Shown here one piece after another: positions 7,990 to 17,106 of a stretch of DNA of 64,000 bases. Within the stretch, counting starts at the first letter, position 1. Each line of letters starts with the position of its first letter. The DNA comes from Aeromicrobium terrae (GTDB lineage: Bacteria; Actinomycetota; Actinomycetes; Propionibacteriales; Nocardioidaceae): the NCBI RefSeq assembly GCF_008039565.1, contig NZ_VDUX01000002.1, forward strand, positions 543,328 to 607,327. The letters are read 5' to 3'. A program made the translations under genes and the position numbers. Below the pieces are notes generated by a model. The model was given only the letters and a program-made list of their open reading frames with translations, had not been told where the DNA came from and searched no databases.

Positions 7990-8560
7990 ACTCATCCCTC
8001 TCGCTGAGCTTGCCGCGGAGGTTCTTCACCTCGCGACGCTGGTGCGACAGCCGCATGCTCATGGCGACCACCACCACGGCGATCACGGCGGCGGAGACCG
8101 CGCCGATCGCCGTCGCGACCCGGAAGCCGGGGGCGTCGACGTCCATGATCCGCTCGCCGGCGTGGGCCGCCTTGCTGTTGCCCGCCACGACGGAGAGCGT
8201 CAGCCAGTTGGGCGTCGCGAGCAGGACCGCGACGATCGCGACGATGCCGCGCCACTCCCAATTGAAGAACCGCCGTCGCACCTGGGCGAGCACGATCAGC
8301 GGGACGAACGTGAAGACGAACCCGTAGAACAGGCCCCAGAGCGTGCCGGCCGTGAGGTGCCCGTTGACCTGGTCGGCCACGCGCTGCGACCACCAGCGCG
8401 GGAAGAACGCCGCCGCCACGAGGTACGCCACGTACGCGAGGGCCGCGACCACGAGGATCAGCACGCCGCGGCGCACCCACCGGCCGGCGTTGACGTCGTT
8501 CGGCGTGTAGCGGCGCTCGCCCGCCGTGGTCCCTGGTGAGGCGTCCCCGTCGTCGCTCAT
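7988..8560 (-). CDS. hypothetical membrane protein, four helices
   Basis: A 190-aa protein with a soluble N-terminus of about 30 residues, four predicted membrane segments (near 31-53, 74-95, 103-123 and 150-170) and a basic C-terminal helix ending KNLRGKLSERDE. It looks like small actinobacterial permease-like proteins of unknown function. No catalytic motif is visible. The C-terminus has a charged, possibly coiled tail of about 20 residues. Convergent with the SDR gene. Confidence 0.75.
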   Translation of the reverse strand: MSDDGDASPGTTAGERRYTPNDVNAGRWVRRGVLILVVAALAYVAYLVAAAFFPRWWSQRVADQVNGHLTAGTLWGLFYGFVFTFVPLIVLAQVRRRFFNWEWRGIVAIVAVLLATPNWLTLSVVAGNSKAAHAGERIMDVDAPGFRVATAIGAVSAAVIAVVVVAMSMRLSHQRREVKNLRGKLSERDE

Positions 8561-8585
8561 GCCGTCATCATGGCACCGAAGCGCG

Positions 8586-9725
8586 CTACTTGGCGGCCAG
8601 CAGCTTCCACTCCGTGCGCGTCACGATCCCGGTCTCCGCCAGGCCGTGCTTCCGCTGGAACGCCTTCACGGTGCGCTCGGTGAGGTCGGCGAAGTAGCCG
8701 GTGCGGGCCTTGGAGTTCATCAGCAGCGCGGTCTGCAGGAACAGCACCTTGGGACCGGTGGACAACGGGCCGATCGGCGAGTCGGCGTAGTGCTCCAGTC
8801 CGTACCGCGCGGCTGACCCGTCGCCACCCGCGTAGCCGGCGGCCCGGTTGTACGTGATGGACGACGGGACGAGCGACGACCACGTGGGCAGGTCGATCGA
8901 GCTCGTCACCGGGAGGTCGTACTTCTTCTGGTACGCGATCACGGCGGTGCGGGTCGCGCTGTCGAACACGCCCGACTTGGTGATCCCGAGGGCGCCCTGC
9001 GCGGTCTTCATCGACGACGCCTTCGAGCCGAGCTCGACGATGCCGTACGAGCTCTTCTTCACCGGGTACCACGGCGCATAGCAGGGCTTGGTGTTCGGCG
9101 ACGTCCGCATGACGGCCGGCTGGTCGATGAACCGGGCACACGGGCCGTACTCGGTCGGCATGACCTTGCCCTGCCAGAACGACGTGTTGGCGTGCGCGCC
9201 GTTCCAGCTGAACGAGATGTGGATGTGGTCGGCGTGGCCGGAGCTCGCGCGCCAGCCGTCCTTCGCGCGGTAGGCGCCCCAGATCTTGCCGTTGTAGATG
9301 ACGTACATGATCCCGAGGCGGCGGGCCCACTTCCCGCTGTCCTGCGTCAGCCAGGCGAGGAAGTCGGCGGCGGCGGCCTTCTGCTTGGTGTTGGAGACGG
9401 CCACCATCCAGTCCCAGGCGCGGCCGTCGGCGTGCTCCGACGTCCCTTCGCTGCACGAGCGGGCGGTGTTGCCCGAGCCGCCGATGCCGTAGGTGGCGAG
9501 CACCAGCTCTCGGAGCTTCGCGACGCCGGTCGGCGTGCCGGGCTGGCAGGCGATCTGCGGGATGTAGGCCGGCACCGGGTCGAGCGACGTCGGCAGCGTC
9601 ACCGGCGGCGTCAGCCCTTTGGGCGACGACGGGAACGGGACGGGCGTGGTGGTGGCGGCGCCGGCCTGCACCGGCAGCACGGCGGCTGACAGCAGGACGG
9701 CGAGCGCGGCGGCGATCTTGCGCAT
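8586..9725 (-). CDS. secreted peptidoglycan-binding protein with M15-like domain
   Basis: A 379-aa exported protein. The first 25 residues form a signal peptide ending near AGA. Residues about 55-200 hold an actinobacterial M15-peptidase-like domain with SEHADGRAWDWM and SGHADHIHISFSW, which supply the His/Asp metal-type residues. Two peptidoglycan-binding type 1 repeats follow (KTAQGALGI to DLPTWSSL, and LFLQTALLM to TRTEWKLL at the C-terminus). It probably binds or trims cell-wall peptidoglycan outside the membrane. GAGGGAG before the ATG at 9725 decides the start over an upstream ATG at 9782. Confidence 0.85.
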   Translation of the reverse strand: MRKIAAALAVLLSAAVLPVQAGAATTTPVPFPSSPKGLTPPVTLPTSLDPVPAYIPQIACQPGTPTGVAKLRELVLATYGIGGSGNTARSCSEGTSEHADGRAWDWMVAVSNTKQKAAAADFLAWLTQDSGKWARRLGIMYVIYNGKIWGAYRAKDGWRASSGHADHIHISFSWNGAHANTSFWQGKVMPTEYGPCARFIDQPAVMRTSPNTKPCYAPWYPVKKSSYGIVELGSKASSMKTAQGALGITKSGVFDSATRTAVIAYQKKYDLPVTSSIDLPTWSSLVPSSITYNRAAGYAGGDGSAARYGLEHYADSPIGPLSTGPKVLFLQTALLMNSKARTGYFADLTERTVKAFQRKHGLAETGIVTRTEWKLLAAK

Positions 9726-9811
9726 GACGGAACTCCCTCGTCTGCCCGCTTCCCCGTCGGGCAGACGACCATCATGCGTCACATCCGTATCACGCGTCCC
9801 ACGATTGCACC

Positions 9812-9825
9812 GATAATCTCAGGGC

Positions 9826-9828
<3 letters not shown>
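9812..9828 (+). promoter_or_regulatory. -10 element of a leaderless promoter for xth
   Basis: GATAAT at 9812-9817 ends 8 bp before the GTG start codon of the exonuclease III gene at 9826. Transcription from this -10 would begin at or next to the start codon, and no ribosome-binding site is present, which fits leaderless expression. No clear -35 box is seen. Confidence 0.5.
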
Positions 9829-10617
<789 letters not shown>

Positions 10618-10619
10618 CC

Positions 10620-12239
10620 GTGCCCACCGTCATCGGCACCATCGGTGGTGTCCCGGCACGCGTGGTCGACAGGCTCCGCGCCACGCATTCGGGTCACAGG
10701 GTTCACGAGCTCCCAGGCATCACGGTGCTGACTCGCAATCGGACCCGAGCATGGTCCAGCACGGAGAGTCACGGGCTGCTGTGGGCGGCTCAGGACTTCC
10801 GTCGATCCGTCGCTTCATGGCATGACGCTGCCCAGCTCGCGGGCGCTTCTGGAGTTGCGGCCACTCCCCACGGCCCGGTCCTCCACGCCTCCGCATGGGG
10901 ACTCGATCCGCTGTATCACGCGCGCTGTGGGGATGGCGTCGTCTTCGCTTCCAGCGTCGACCCCTTGGTCCACGTCCTCGACGGGCACCTCGAGCCGGAC
11001 TGGGAGGCGTGGGCTGCGTCCCTGCTCGCACGCTTCGTGCCGCACGACAGGTCATTGTTCAGGGCCATACGCCGGCTGCCTGGATCATGGTCCGTGCGGA
11101 TCGTCAACGGTCACCAACCCCAAGTGCGCCGCGCTGTACCCCGTTCAGTGAGAGACCCGGTCGACGAACCGACGCCCGCAGAGATCGTCACCTTGATCGA
11201 CGATGCCCTGTTGGGCCACCCCGCCCTTGGCTCGACCGCACGCGAACATCGAGCGACGGTCCCGATCACCGGTGGTTGGGACTCCCGACTCTTGGCTGCC
11301 CGCGCGGTTTCGCTCTTCGGACCTCGCGACCTGCGAACCATCACCAGCGCGAAGCACACCCTCGGCGAGACGCCGGATGTGACGCTCGGCGGAAGGCTCG
11401 CCGCCCACCTGAATCTCCCGCACGTGGCTCTGTTCCCACCGCCTGATGAAGCCGTCGACAGCTTGGTCGAGGCGTACCGAGTGTCGAACTTCGAGACCTC
11501 TAGCCATGCCTGGCTCGTCCCAGTTGCACGGCGGTTGAGGTCGTGGCACCTTCCGGTCATCGATGGGCTCGCGGGAGACATCCTCCTGAAGAACAAGGCC
11601 GTCTCGGTCTCGAGCCTCGAGGCGCGGAGCGGCGAGCCGGTTCGGGAAGTCCACCGTGCACAGTTCTTCAAGGTTCCACCGAGCGGCGTGCCCGGCGCCA
11701 ACGGCGTTGACCTGATGGTGGAGCTGGCACTTCCACTGGTCGACACCGCGTACCGCGCCTACGAGGGCCTCCGCGAAGAGGCAAGGGTGATGATGCTTGC
11801 CGCCCGGACTGCGCGGGTGATCTCCCTTGCTCCCTATGGACTGCTCGAACCTGACGCGGAGCTCGTCACACCGTTGGCGCATCCGGAGGTCATGGCCGCC
11901 CTCCTCGCGGTGCCGTGGCCCAAGAAGACTGGCGGCGTGTTTGCTCGCAGTCTTCTCGAAGCGGCCCGACCAGGGCTGTCAGACCTGCCATCGACGAACG
12001 ACCTCGTCCCGCCTCCGACCACAGGTGTGAGCCGCTGGGACCTGCCGGACGTCTTGGCGTGGGAGGACGCCCGGCTGCTCGAGCTCCGTGAACGCACCGG
12101 AATTCCCTACGAGCGCGGGCAGGTCGGCGAGCTCCTGCACCCCCGCAAGGCTCAATGGCGACAAGGCCTTCTGCTCCTTGCGCTCTGGCTCGAGACCTAC
12201 GGGCACCGCCTCACGTGCACGGCAGCACCGTGGTGGTGA
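10620..12239 (+). CDS. asparagine-synthase-like (class II) protein
   Basis: A 539-aa protein beginning 2 bp after xth. The C-terminal half has a PP-loop ATP-binding site TGGWDSRLLAA (near residues 217-227), a variant of the SGGxDS of asparagine synthetase B, and DGLAGD, equivalent to the conserved Asp-rich loop. The N-terminal half resembles the glutaminase fold but lacks the nucleophilic Cys at position 2, so it would depend on free ammonia or another amine. Such proteins in sugar clusters often amidate uronic acids or other surface polymers. The neighbouring glycosyltransferases support that reading. Confidence 0.75.
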   Translation: MPTVIGTIGGVPARVVDRLRATHSGHRVHELPGITVLTRNRTRAWSSTESHGLLWAAQDFRRSVASWHDAAQLAGASGVAATPHGPVLHASAWGLDPLYHARCGDGVVFASSVDPLVHVLDGHLEPDWEAWAASLLARFVPHDRSLFRAIRRLPGSWSVRIVNGHQPQVRRAVPRSVRDPVDEPTPAEIVTLIDDALLGHPALGSTAREHRATVPITGGWDSRLLAARAVSLFGPRDLRTITSAKHTLGETPDVTLGGRLAAHLNLPHVALFPPPDEAVDSLVEAYRVSNFETSSHAWLVPVARRLRSWHLPVIDGLAGDILLKNKAVSVSSLEARSGEPVREVHRAQFFKVPPSGVPGANGVDLMVELALPLVDTAYRAYEGLREEARVMMLAARTARVISLAPYGLLEPDAELVTPLAHPEVMAALLAVPWPKKTGGVFARSLLEAARPGLSDLPSTNDLVPPPTTGVSRWDLPDVLAWEDARLLELRERTGIPYERGQVGELLHPRKAQWRQGLLLLALWLETYGHRLTCTAAPWW

Positions 12240-13757
12240 TCAGTGCGGTGCACTCCGGCGCAGCACGTGCATGCCCTTCTCGGTGGAGAACTCCTCGATG
12301 GACAGCTCCTGATGGCTCGCCGTCCATCGCTCGATGATCTCCTGCTCGTCCTGACGGTTGGTGTCGTCGAGGACGATGGATGAATCAGGCGCCAGGCGGT
12401 CCCACAGCTGGGGCAGGGCCGGGTAACGGGCGAGCGGCGCCGTGGCCTTGGGGGGGCCATCGATGAAGAGAAGCCCGATGTCGGTGAGATCCTCGATCGC
12501 CGAAAGGGCGTACCAGGGACGTTCGCCGTCGTCAGTCGACACCGGTTCGATGGCGGCGAACCGGGCCATGGCGATGTCATCGACACCGTGCAGCGCGAGC
12601 ATCCTGTTCGTCTTGCCCGCGTACTCAGCGTCGTGATCCAGTGCCACGATCCTGACGTCGAGACCCACCTGCTTTGCCGTCAGGGCTAGGAACAGCGTCG
12701 ATACGCCGCTCCCGCATTCCACGACGACCGACGGCCGTACGACCAACATCTCCTGCACGAGGATGTTCAACGCGTCCGGCGAGACGGCCCACCCACGCAT
12801 CGGTGGCACGGGTGCCTTGACGTCGGCCAGGGTGAACAGGTTGATCGTGGCCTGGACCTGTTCGAACGTGGATTGGGACTCGCGCGTGATCTGCCGCAGA
12901 AGGCCGGGCTTCGTCGGGTCGACGAAACCGTCGCGCATCAGCTTGAGTCGATGGATGACCTCGTTGGTGGCCAGCTCGTTCGCCGACACAGCGCGGCGCA
13001 GCTGCTCCATCTGGGCTGGTCCCAACGACTTGCTCAGGGCCGTCATCTGAGCGGCACGCTCGCGGTCGCGGGCGAGCAGACGTCGACTCTGCTGCTCCGA
13101 TCGCAGGATGCCCACTGCCACCAGCATGGCAAGCCCCGTGCTGAGGGTTGCCAGGTAGTACTCGTCGAGGAGTGCGACGAGTCCGATGCTCAGGGCGAAG
13201 GCCAGCAGAGCCACGACCACCGCAGCCGCGACAAGCTTGCGCCGCATGAACAGCGCAGCGCGAAGTCGCTGCGCACGTCCGGCTCGGGGAACGGACGCGA
13301 CCGCGGGAGGCGGAGGAGCCGGGCTCGGCGCGGGCGAGACCGGTGCCTCCGGACTCGGCGCCTCGATTGCGGACAACCAACCATGCAGGAACGGGCCGGC
13401 CGACATCTGTGCGTCATCGGTCGGCTTGAGCACGGCGGAGCGGAACTCCTCCTCGGTCTCGACGACCTCGAAGCCGACGAATGCGGTGGCCCACGACTCG
13501 GCGTCGGCGTCGGCGACCGACACGGCAGTGACGTGGACATCGCCGGGACCGAGGCTCGCAGCCAGGTCGACAAGGGAGCGCAGCTCAGCGGGCGAATCAC
13601 CTGAAGCCACGACGACGACTCGCGCGTAGGGAGCATGAGCCGCGTCGACGCCCCCGTCATCCGACACCAGCGTCACATCGGTCTCGGGGCCGTCGCCGAG
13701 ATTACCGGCGAGGTCTTCGAGCGAGCGGAGGATGATGAGGGCTCGCTCATCGGGCAT
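12240..13757 (-). CDS. membrane-anchored class I methyltransferase-like protein
   Basis: A 505-aa protein. Residues 1-130 are soluble, 131-160 are Pro/Ala-rich, two membrane helices lie near 173-217 and a charged coiled-coil-like region follows (about 220-300). The C-terminal domain has a SAM-type glycine motif VVVECGSGVSTLFLA, an acidic loop ALDHDAEYA and LLFIDGPPKATAPLARYP, as in Methyltransferase_24-type enzymes. It probably modifies a sugar or lipid at the membrane. It ends exactly where the convergent asparagine-synthase-like gene ends. GAGGAG 10 bp before ATG 13757 supports this start over GTG/ATG codons to 13808. Confidence 0.75.
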   Translation of the reverse strand: MPDERALIILRSLEDLAGNLGDGPETDVTLVSDDGGVDAAHAPYARVVVVASGDSPAELRSLVDLAASLGPGDVHVTAVSVADADAESWATAFVGFEVVETEEEFRSAVLKPTDDAQMSAGPFLHGWLSAIEAPSPEAPVSPAPSPAPPPPAVASVPRAGRAQRLRAALFMRRKLVAAAVVVALLAFALSIGLVALLDEYYLATLSTGLAMLVAVGILRSEQQSRRLLARDRERAAQMTALSKSLGPAQMEQLRRAVSANELATNEVIHRLKLMRDGFVDPTKPGLLRQITRESQSTFEQVQATINLFTLADVKAPVPPMRGWAVSPDALNILVQEMLVVRPSVVVECGSGVSTLFLALTAKQVGLDVRIVALDHDAEYAGKTNRMLALHGVDDIAMARFAAIEPVSTDDGERPWYALSAIEDLTDIGLLFIDGPPKATAPLARYPALPQLWDRLAPDSSIVLDDTNRQDEQEIIERWTASHQELSIEEFSTEKGMHVLRRSAPH

Positions 13758-13851
13758 GCTGTGACCACTCCTCAGTCGGCCGGAACGGGTCGACGTGGCC
13801 ATCCCCACGACGTCCAGCCCGATCGTAGCGTCTGACTACCATGGGGAGACC

Positions 13852-15975
13852 ATGAGCCTCGAGTCGCCCGGCGTCAGCGTGCTGGTCAGGACCCACGAGG
13901 GCGCTGCCTCTATCCTCGAGACCCTCGAGTCGCTCACGGGACAGACTCTCGAACCGGACCGTTTCGAGATCCTGGTCGTACCCAACGGCCCCGACGACGG
14001 CACTGTCGAGCTGGTTCGTGACTTCCGGGACCGGCATCATGAGTCGAACATCCGCATCATCTGGTGCCCTGTCACAGGCGTCGGCCCCAGCACCAACGTG
14101 GGCATGGCTGCGGCACGCCGCGAGTACGTCACGATCGTCGACGACGACGACACTGTCTCGCCCAGCTTCCTGTCCTCGCTGTTGGCTGTGGCGCGGCCCG
14201 ACACCATCGCGCATGCCTATCTCGCAGACGTCTCGCCAGACGAGGACTTTCCCGACTTCGACACCTATGTCAACCGATCCGTCACCCGTGCATCAGGCCG
14301 CACGGTTCATCCGGCAGAGGTCAGGTCCGCCCTCAGCTTCAACACGGCCAAGCTCGTCCTGACACGGCACGCCCGGGCCGTGAGAGCCCGCGAGAACCTG
14401 CGGTTCGGGACCGATGTGGTGTTCTGGAACACCCTCGCCAACCGGTTCAAGCTCTCCGTCACCGTCGTGCCGACCAGCGACCATGCCATCTACTATCGGC
14501 ACCGCCGGATCGGCTCATACTCACGGCCGGCCGAGCTGTCGCGCGAGATGGGGATCAGCGCCCGGTTGGACACCATCGAGGCGTTGTGGCCCATCTACTC
14601 GGACCCGACCCAGTACGGACACCGCGCCGCCAGGCATGCGGTGCAGTCCGCGGCGCGCGGCATCGGAGAGTTCCTCCACGAGCACCCGGACGATCACGAG
14701 CTCGCCGTCGACGAGATCAAGGACCGCCGTCTCGAGCCCTTCCCCTGGCGCTCCATGAACCGCGATCGGGCGCGTGACCTCGCCACGTGCTACGCCTTCC
14801 TGCCCAGCAACAACACGAGCGCGATCGTGGGTGGACGCCGGGTGCGTGCTCATGGACTGGCCGTCGATCTCATCACGCAGGATTTGTCGTCCCGATTCGA
14901 GCACGACCGAGCTGCTCTCGACATCGTCAAGCCGTACGTGGGCAACCAACACACCGTGGGCGGCAGACCCGGGGAACGCACGTGGGCACCGATGGCCGCC
15001 TACGCGCTCGAGGGCATCGAGAAGATCGCCGAGTGGGAGCGAGCACAGGGTCCGTACCGATCCGTGTACAGCCGCGCCATGTGGCCCGCTTCCCACGTAC
15101 TCGCTGCCTTGCACAAGGTCAGACGGCCATCGACCTTCTGGATCGCAGAGTTCTCTGACCCCTTGTCCCACGGCCTTCGATCGCAGCCTCGCCGATCCGG
15201 ACGAGGCGAGGACGCCTTGACCGAGGAGCTGGACCTCGGCTTGCGTCAGGCAGGTTTCAAGCCGCCGAGTGGCGAGCTACTCATGCCCTGGATTGAGCAC
15301 CTCGCCTACGTCCTCGCCGACGAGATCCTGTTCACCAACGAGCACCAGCGCTCGTACATGATCAGCCACATCGACGACGAGGCGCTTCGCCGGCGCGTGC
15401 TCGACCAGAGCGTCGTCACCCCGCACCCGACGCTGCCGCCGGAGTTCTACCAGCGCAGTGACGCCACACTCGCCCGCAAGCCCGACACGGTGCACGTCGC
15501 CTACTTCGGGGCGTTCTATGTCACCCGCGGACTGACCGAGGTGGTCGACGCGGTGCGCCGCCTCGACGCGTCGCAGCGGTCACGCCTGGAGATCCACGTG
15601 TACACGAAGGACCCGCGCGACCTCGGCGACCAGCTCAAGAAGCACAAGCTCACCGGCATCATCAAGCCGCACCCGTACGTGCACTACCTCGACTTCCTGC
15701 ACCTCACCACGCAGTTCGACTGCCTGATCGTCAACGACGCCCGCACGCTCGACACGCACGAGGTGAACCCGTACCTGCCGTCGAAGCTGAGCGACTACCG
15801 CGGGTCCGGCCGGCCGATCTGGGCGGTCGTCGAGCCCGGCAGCATCCTCAGCCGGCAGGACGTCGAGCACATGTCGGAGCTCGGCGACGTCGAGGGCGCG
15901 CTGCGCGTGCTGACCGACCTGCTGGGCGAGGGTCAGGCGCCGACGACGTCGGCCACCACGGCAGCGATCCGCTGA
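13852..15975 (+). CDS. bifunctional glycosyltransferase (GT2 plus GT4-like)
   Basis: A 707-aa protein. Residues 6-200 form a GT-A family 2 transferase: SVLVRTHEG, EILVVPNGPDDG and the metal-binding acidic run TIVDDDDTVSP (about 97-100). From about residue 380 a GT-B-like region begins, with YFGAFYVTRGLTEVVDAV near 548 and a sugar-nucleotide end region (NPYLPSKLSDYRGSGRPIW). It probably adds two sugars to a surface polymer. It opens divergently from the methyltransferase gene across 94 bp, and its 3' end overlaps the convergent wecB by 43 bp. Confidence 0.8.
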   Translation: MSLESPGVSVLVRTHEGAASILETLESLTGQTLEPDRFEILVVPNGPDDGTVELVRDFRDRHHESNIRIIWCPVTGVGPSTNVGMAAARREYVTIVDDDDTVSPSFLSSLLAVARPDTIAHAYLADVSPDEDFPDFDTYVNRSVTRASGRTVHPAEVRSALSFNTAKLVLTRHARAVRARENLRFGTDVVFWNTLANRFKLSVTVVPTSDHAIYYRHRRIGSYSRPAELSREMGISARLDTIEALWPIYSDPTQYGHRAARHAVQSAARGIGEFLHEHPDDHELAVDEIKDRRLEPFPWRSMNRDRARDLATCYAFLPSNNTSAIVGGRRVRAHGLAVDLITQDLSSRFEHDRAALDIVKPYVGNQHTVGGRPGERTWAPMAAYALEGIEKIAEWERAQGPYRSVYSRAMWPASHVLAALHKVRRPSTFWIAEFSDPLSHGLRSQPRRSGRGEDALTEELDLGLRQAGFKPPSGELLMPWIEHLAYVLADEILFTNEHQRSYMISHIDDEALRRRVLDQSVVTPHPTLPPEFYQRSDATLARKPDTVHVAYFGAFYVTRGLTEVVDAVRRLDASQRSRLEIHVYTKDPRDLGDQLKKHKLTGIIKPHPYVHYLDFLHLTTQFDCLIVNDARTLDTHEVNPYLPSKLSDYRGSGRPIWAVVEPGSILSRQDVEHMSELGDVEGALRVLTDLLGEGQAPTTSATTAAIR

Positions 15976-17030
15976 CCCGCGGCGCCGTCCCACAGGGGCG
16001 GCGTGACGGCCGGGGTGTCGGTGCGCGGCAGCGCGAGCGCCTCCTGCACCGCACCGGCGAGGCCGTCGGACGTGACGAGCCGGTTGGTGCCGTGCGTGAT
16101 GGTGACCGGCCGCTCGGTGTTGGGCCGCAGCGTCAGGCACGGGACGCCGAGCATCGTGGTCTCCTCCTGCACGCCACCGGAGTCGGTGACCACCGCGCGG
16201 CTGCCGCGGACCAGACCGATGAACTCGACGTAGCCGAGCGGCTCGATGACCGTGACGTTCTCGTGGTCCATCAGCCCGGCGCGCGCGAAACTCTCGCGGC
16301 CGCGCGGGTGCAGCGGGATGACGACGCGGACGGTGTCGGCCACCTCGTGCACGGCGCGGACGATCTTGGCGGCCTGCTCGGGGTCGTCGACGTTGCCCGG
16401 CCGGTGCAGCGTCGCCACGACGTAGTCGCCCTCGAGCCCCAGGTCGGCCGTGACGGCGACCGGGTCGAACGTGTCGAGGTTGGCGAGCAGCGTGTCGATC
16501 ATCGGGTTGCCGACGAAGTGGATCTTGTCGGCCGCGACGCCCTCGGTGCCGAGGTGGACGTTCGCGTCCGGGCTGGTGGTGAACAGCAGGTCGGCGAGCG
16601 CGTCGGTGACGACCCGGTTCACCTCCTCCGGCATCGTGCGGTCGAAGCTGCGCAGGCCGGCCTCCACGTGGGCGAGCGGGATCTGCAGCTTGGCGGCGAC
16701 GAGCGCGGCGGCGACGGTGGAGTTCACGTCGCCGTAGACGATGACCAGGCTCGGCCGGTCGGCGACGAACATCTCCTCCAGCGCCACCATGACGGCGGCG
16801 GTCTGCGCCCCGTGCGACCCCGACCCGACACCGAGGTTCACGTCCGGCTCCGGCAGGCCGAGCTGCTGGAAGAACACCTCCGACATGACCGGGTCGTAGT
16901 GCTGGCCGGTGTGCACCAGGACCTGCCGAACCCCGAGGCCGTCGAGCGCTCGGATGACCGGTGCCGCCTTCGGGAAGTTGGGCCGGGCGCCGGTCACGTG
17001 GAGGACGTGCGGAGCGGCGGTGCTCGTCAT
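15933..17030 (-). CDS. wecB: UDP-N-acetylglucosamine 2-epimerase
   Basis: A 365-aa non-hydrolysing epimerase making UDP-ManNAc from UDP-GlcNAc in the cytoplasm. Family landmarks are GARPNFPKAAPV near residue 15, VHTGQHYDPVMSEVF, VYGDVNSTVAAAL, AHVEAGLRSFDR, EEVNR, HRPGNVDD and TDSGGVQEE; all match WecB and its length. ATG 17030 is chosen because the sequence before it has no family homology. UDP-ManNAc would be the substrate of the dehydrogenase encoded at 19337-20596, giving UDP-ManNAcA for a cell-surface polymer. Confidence 0.93.
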   Translation of the reverse strand: MTSTAAPHVLHVTGARPNFPKAAPVIRALDGLGVRQVLVHTGQHYDPVMSEVFFQQLGLPEPDVNLGVGSGSHGAQTAAVMVALEEMFVADRPSLVIVYGDVNSTVAAALVAAKLQIPLAHVEAGLRSFDRTMPEEVNRVVTDALADLLFTTSPDANVHLGTEGVAADKIHFVGNPMIDTLLANLDTFDPVAVTADLGLEGDYVVATLHRPGNVDDPEQAAKIVRAVHEVADTVRVVIPLHPRGRESFARAGLMDHENVTVIEPLGYVEFIGLVRGSRAVVTDSGGVQEETTMLGVPCLTLRPNTERPVTITHGTNRLVTSDGLAGAVQEALALPRTDTPAVTPPLWDGAAGQRIAAVVADVVGA

Positions 17031-17106
17031 GGGCGCCACCGTATCGGTGGGGCCGACGTGGCAGAATGAGTTGGTACTCCAACACCTCCTCGCGGTGGGG
17101 TGACCC

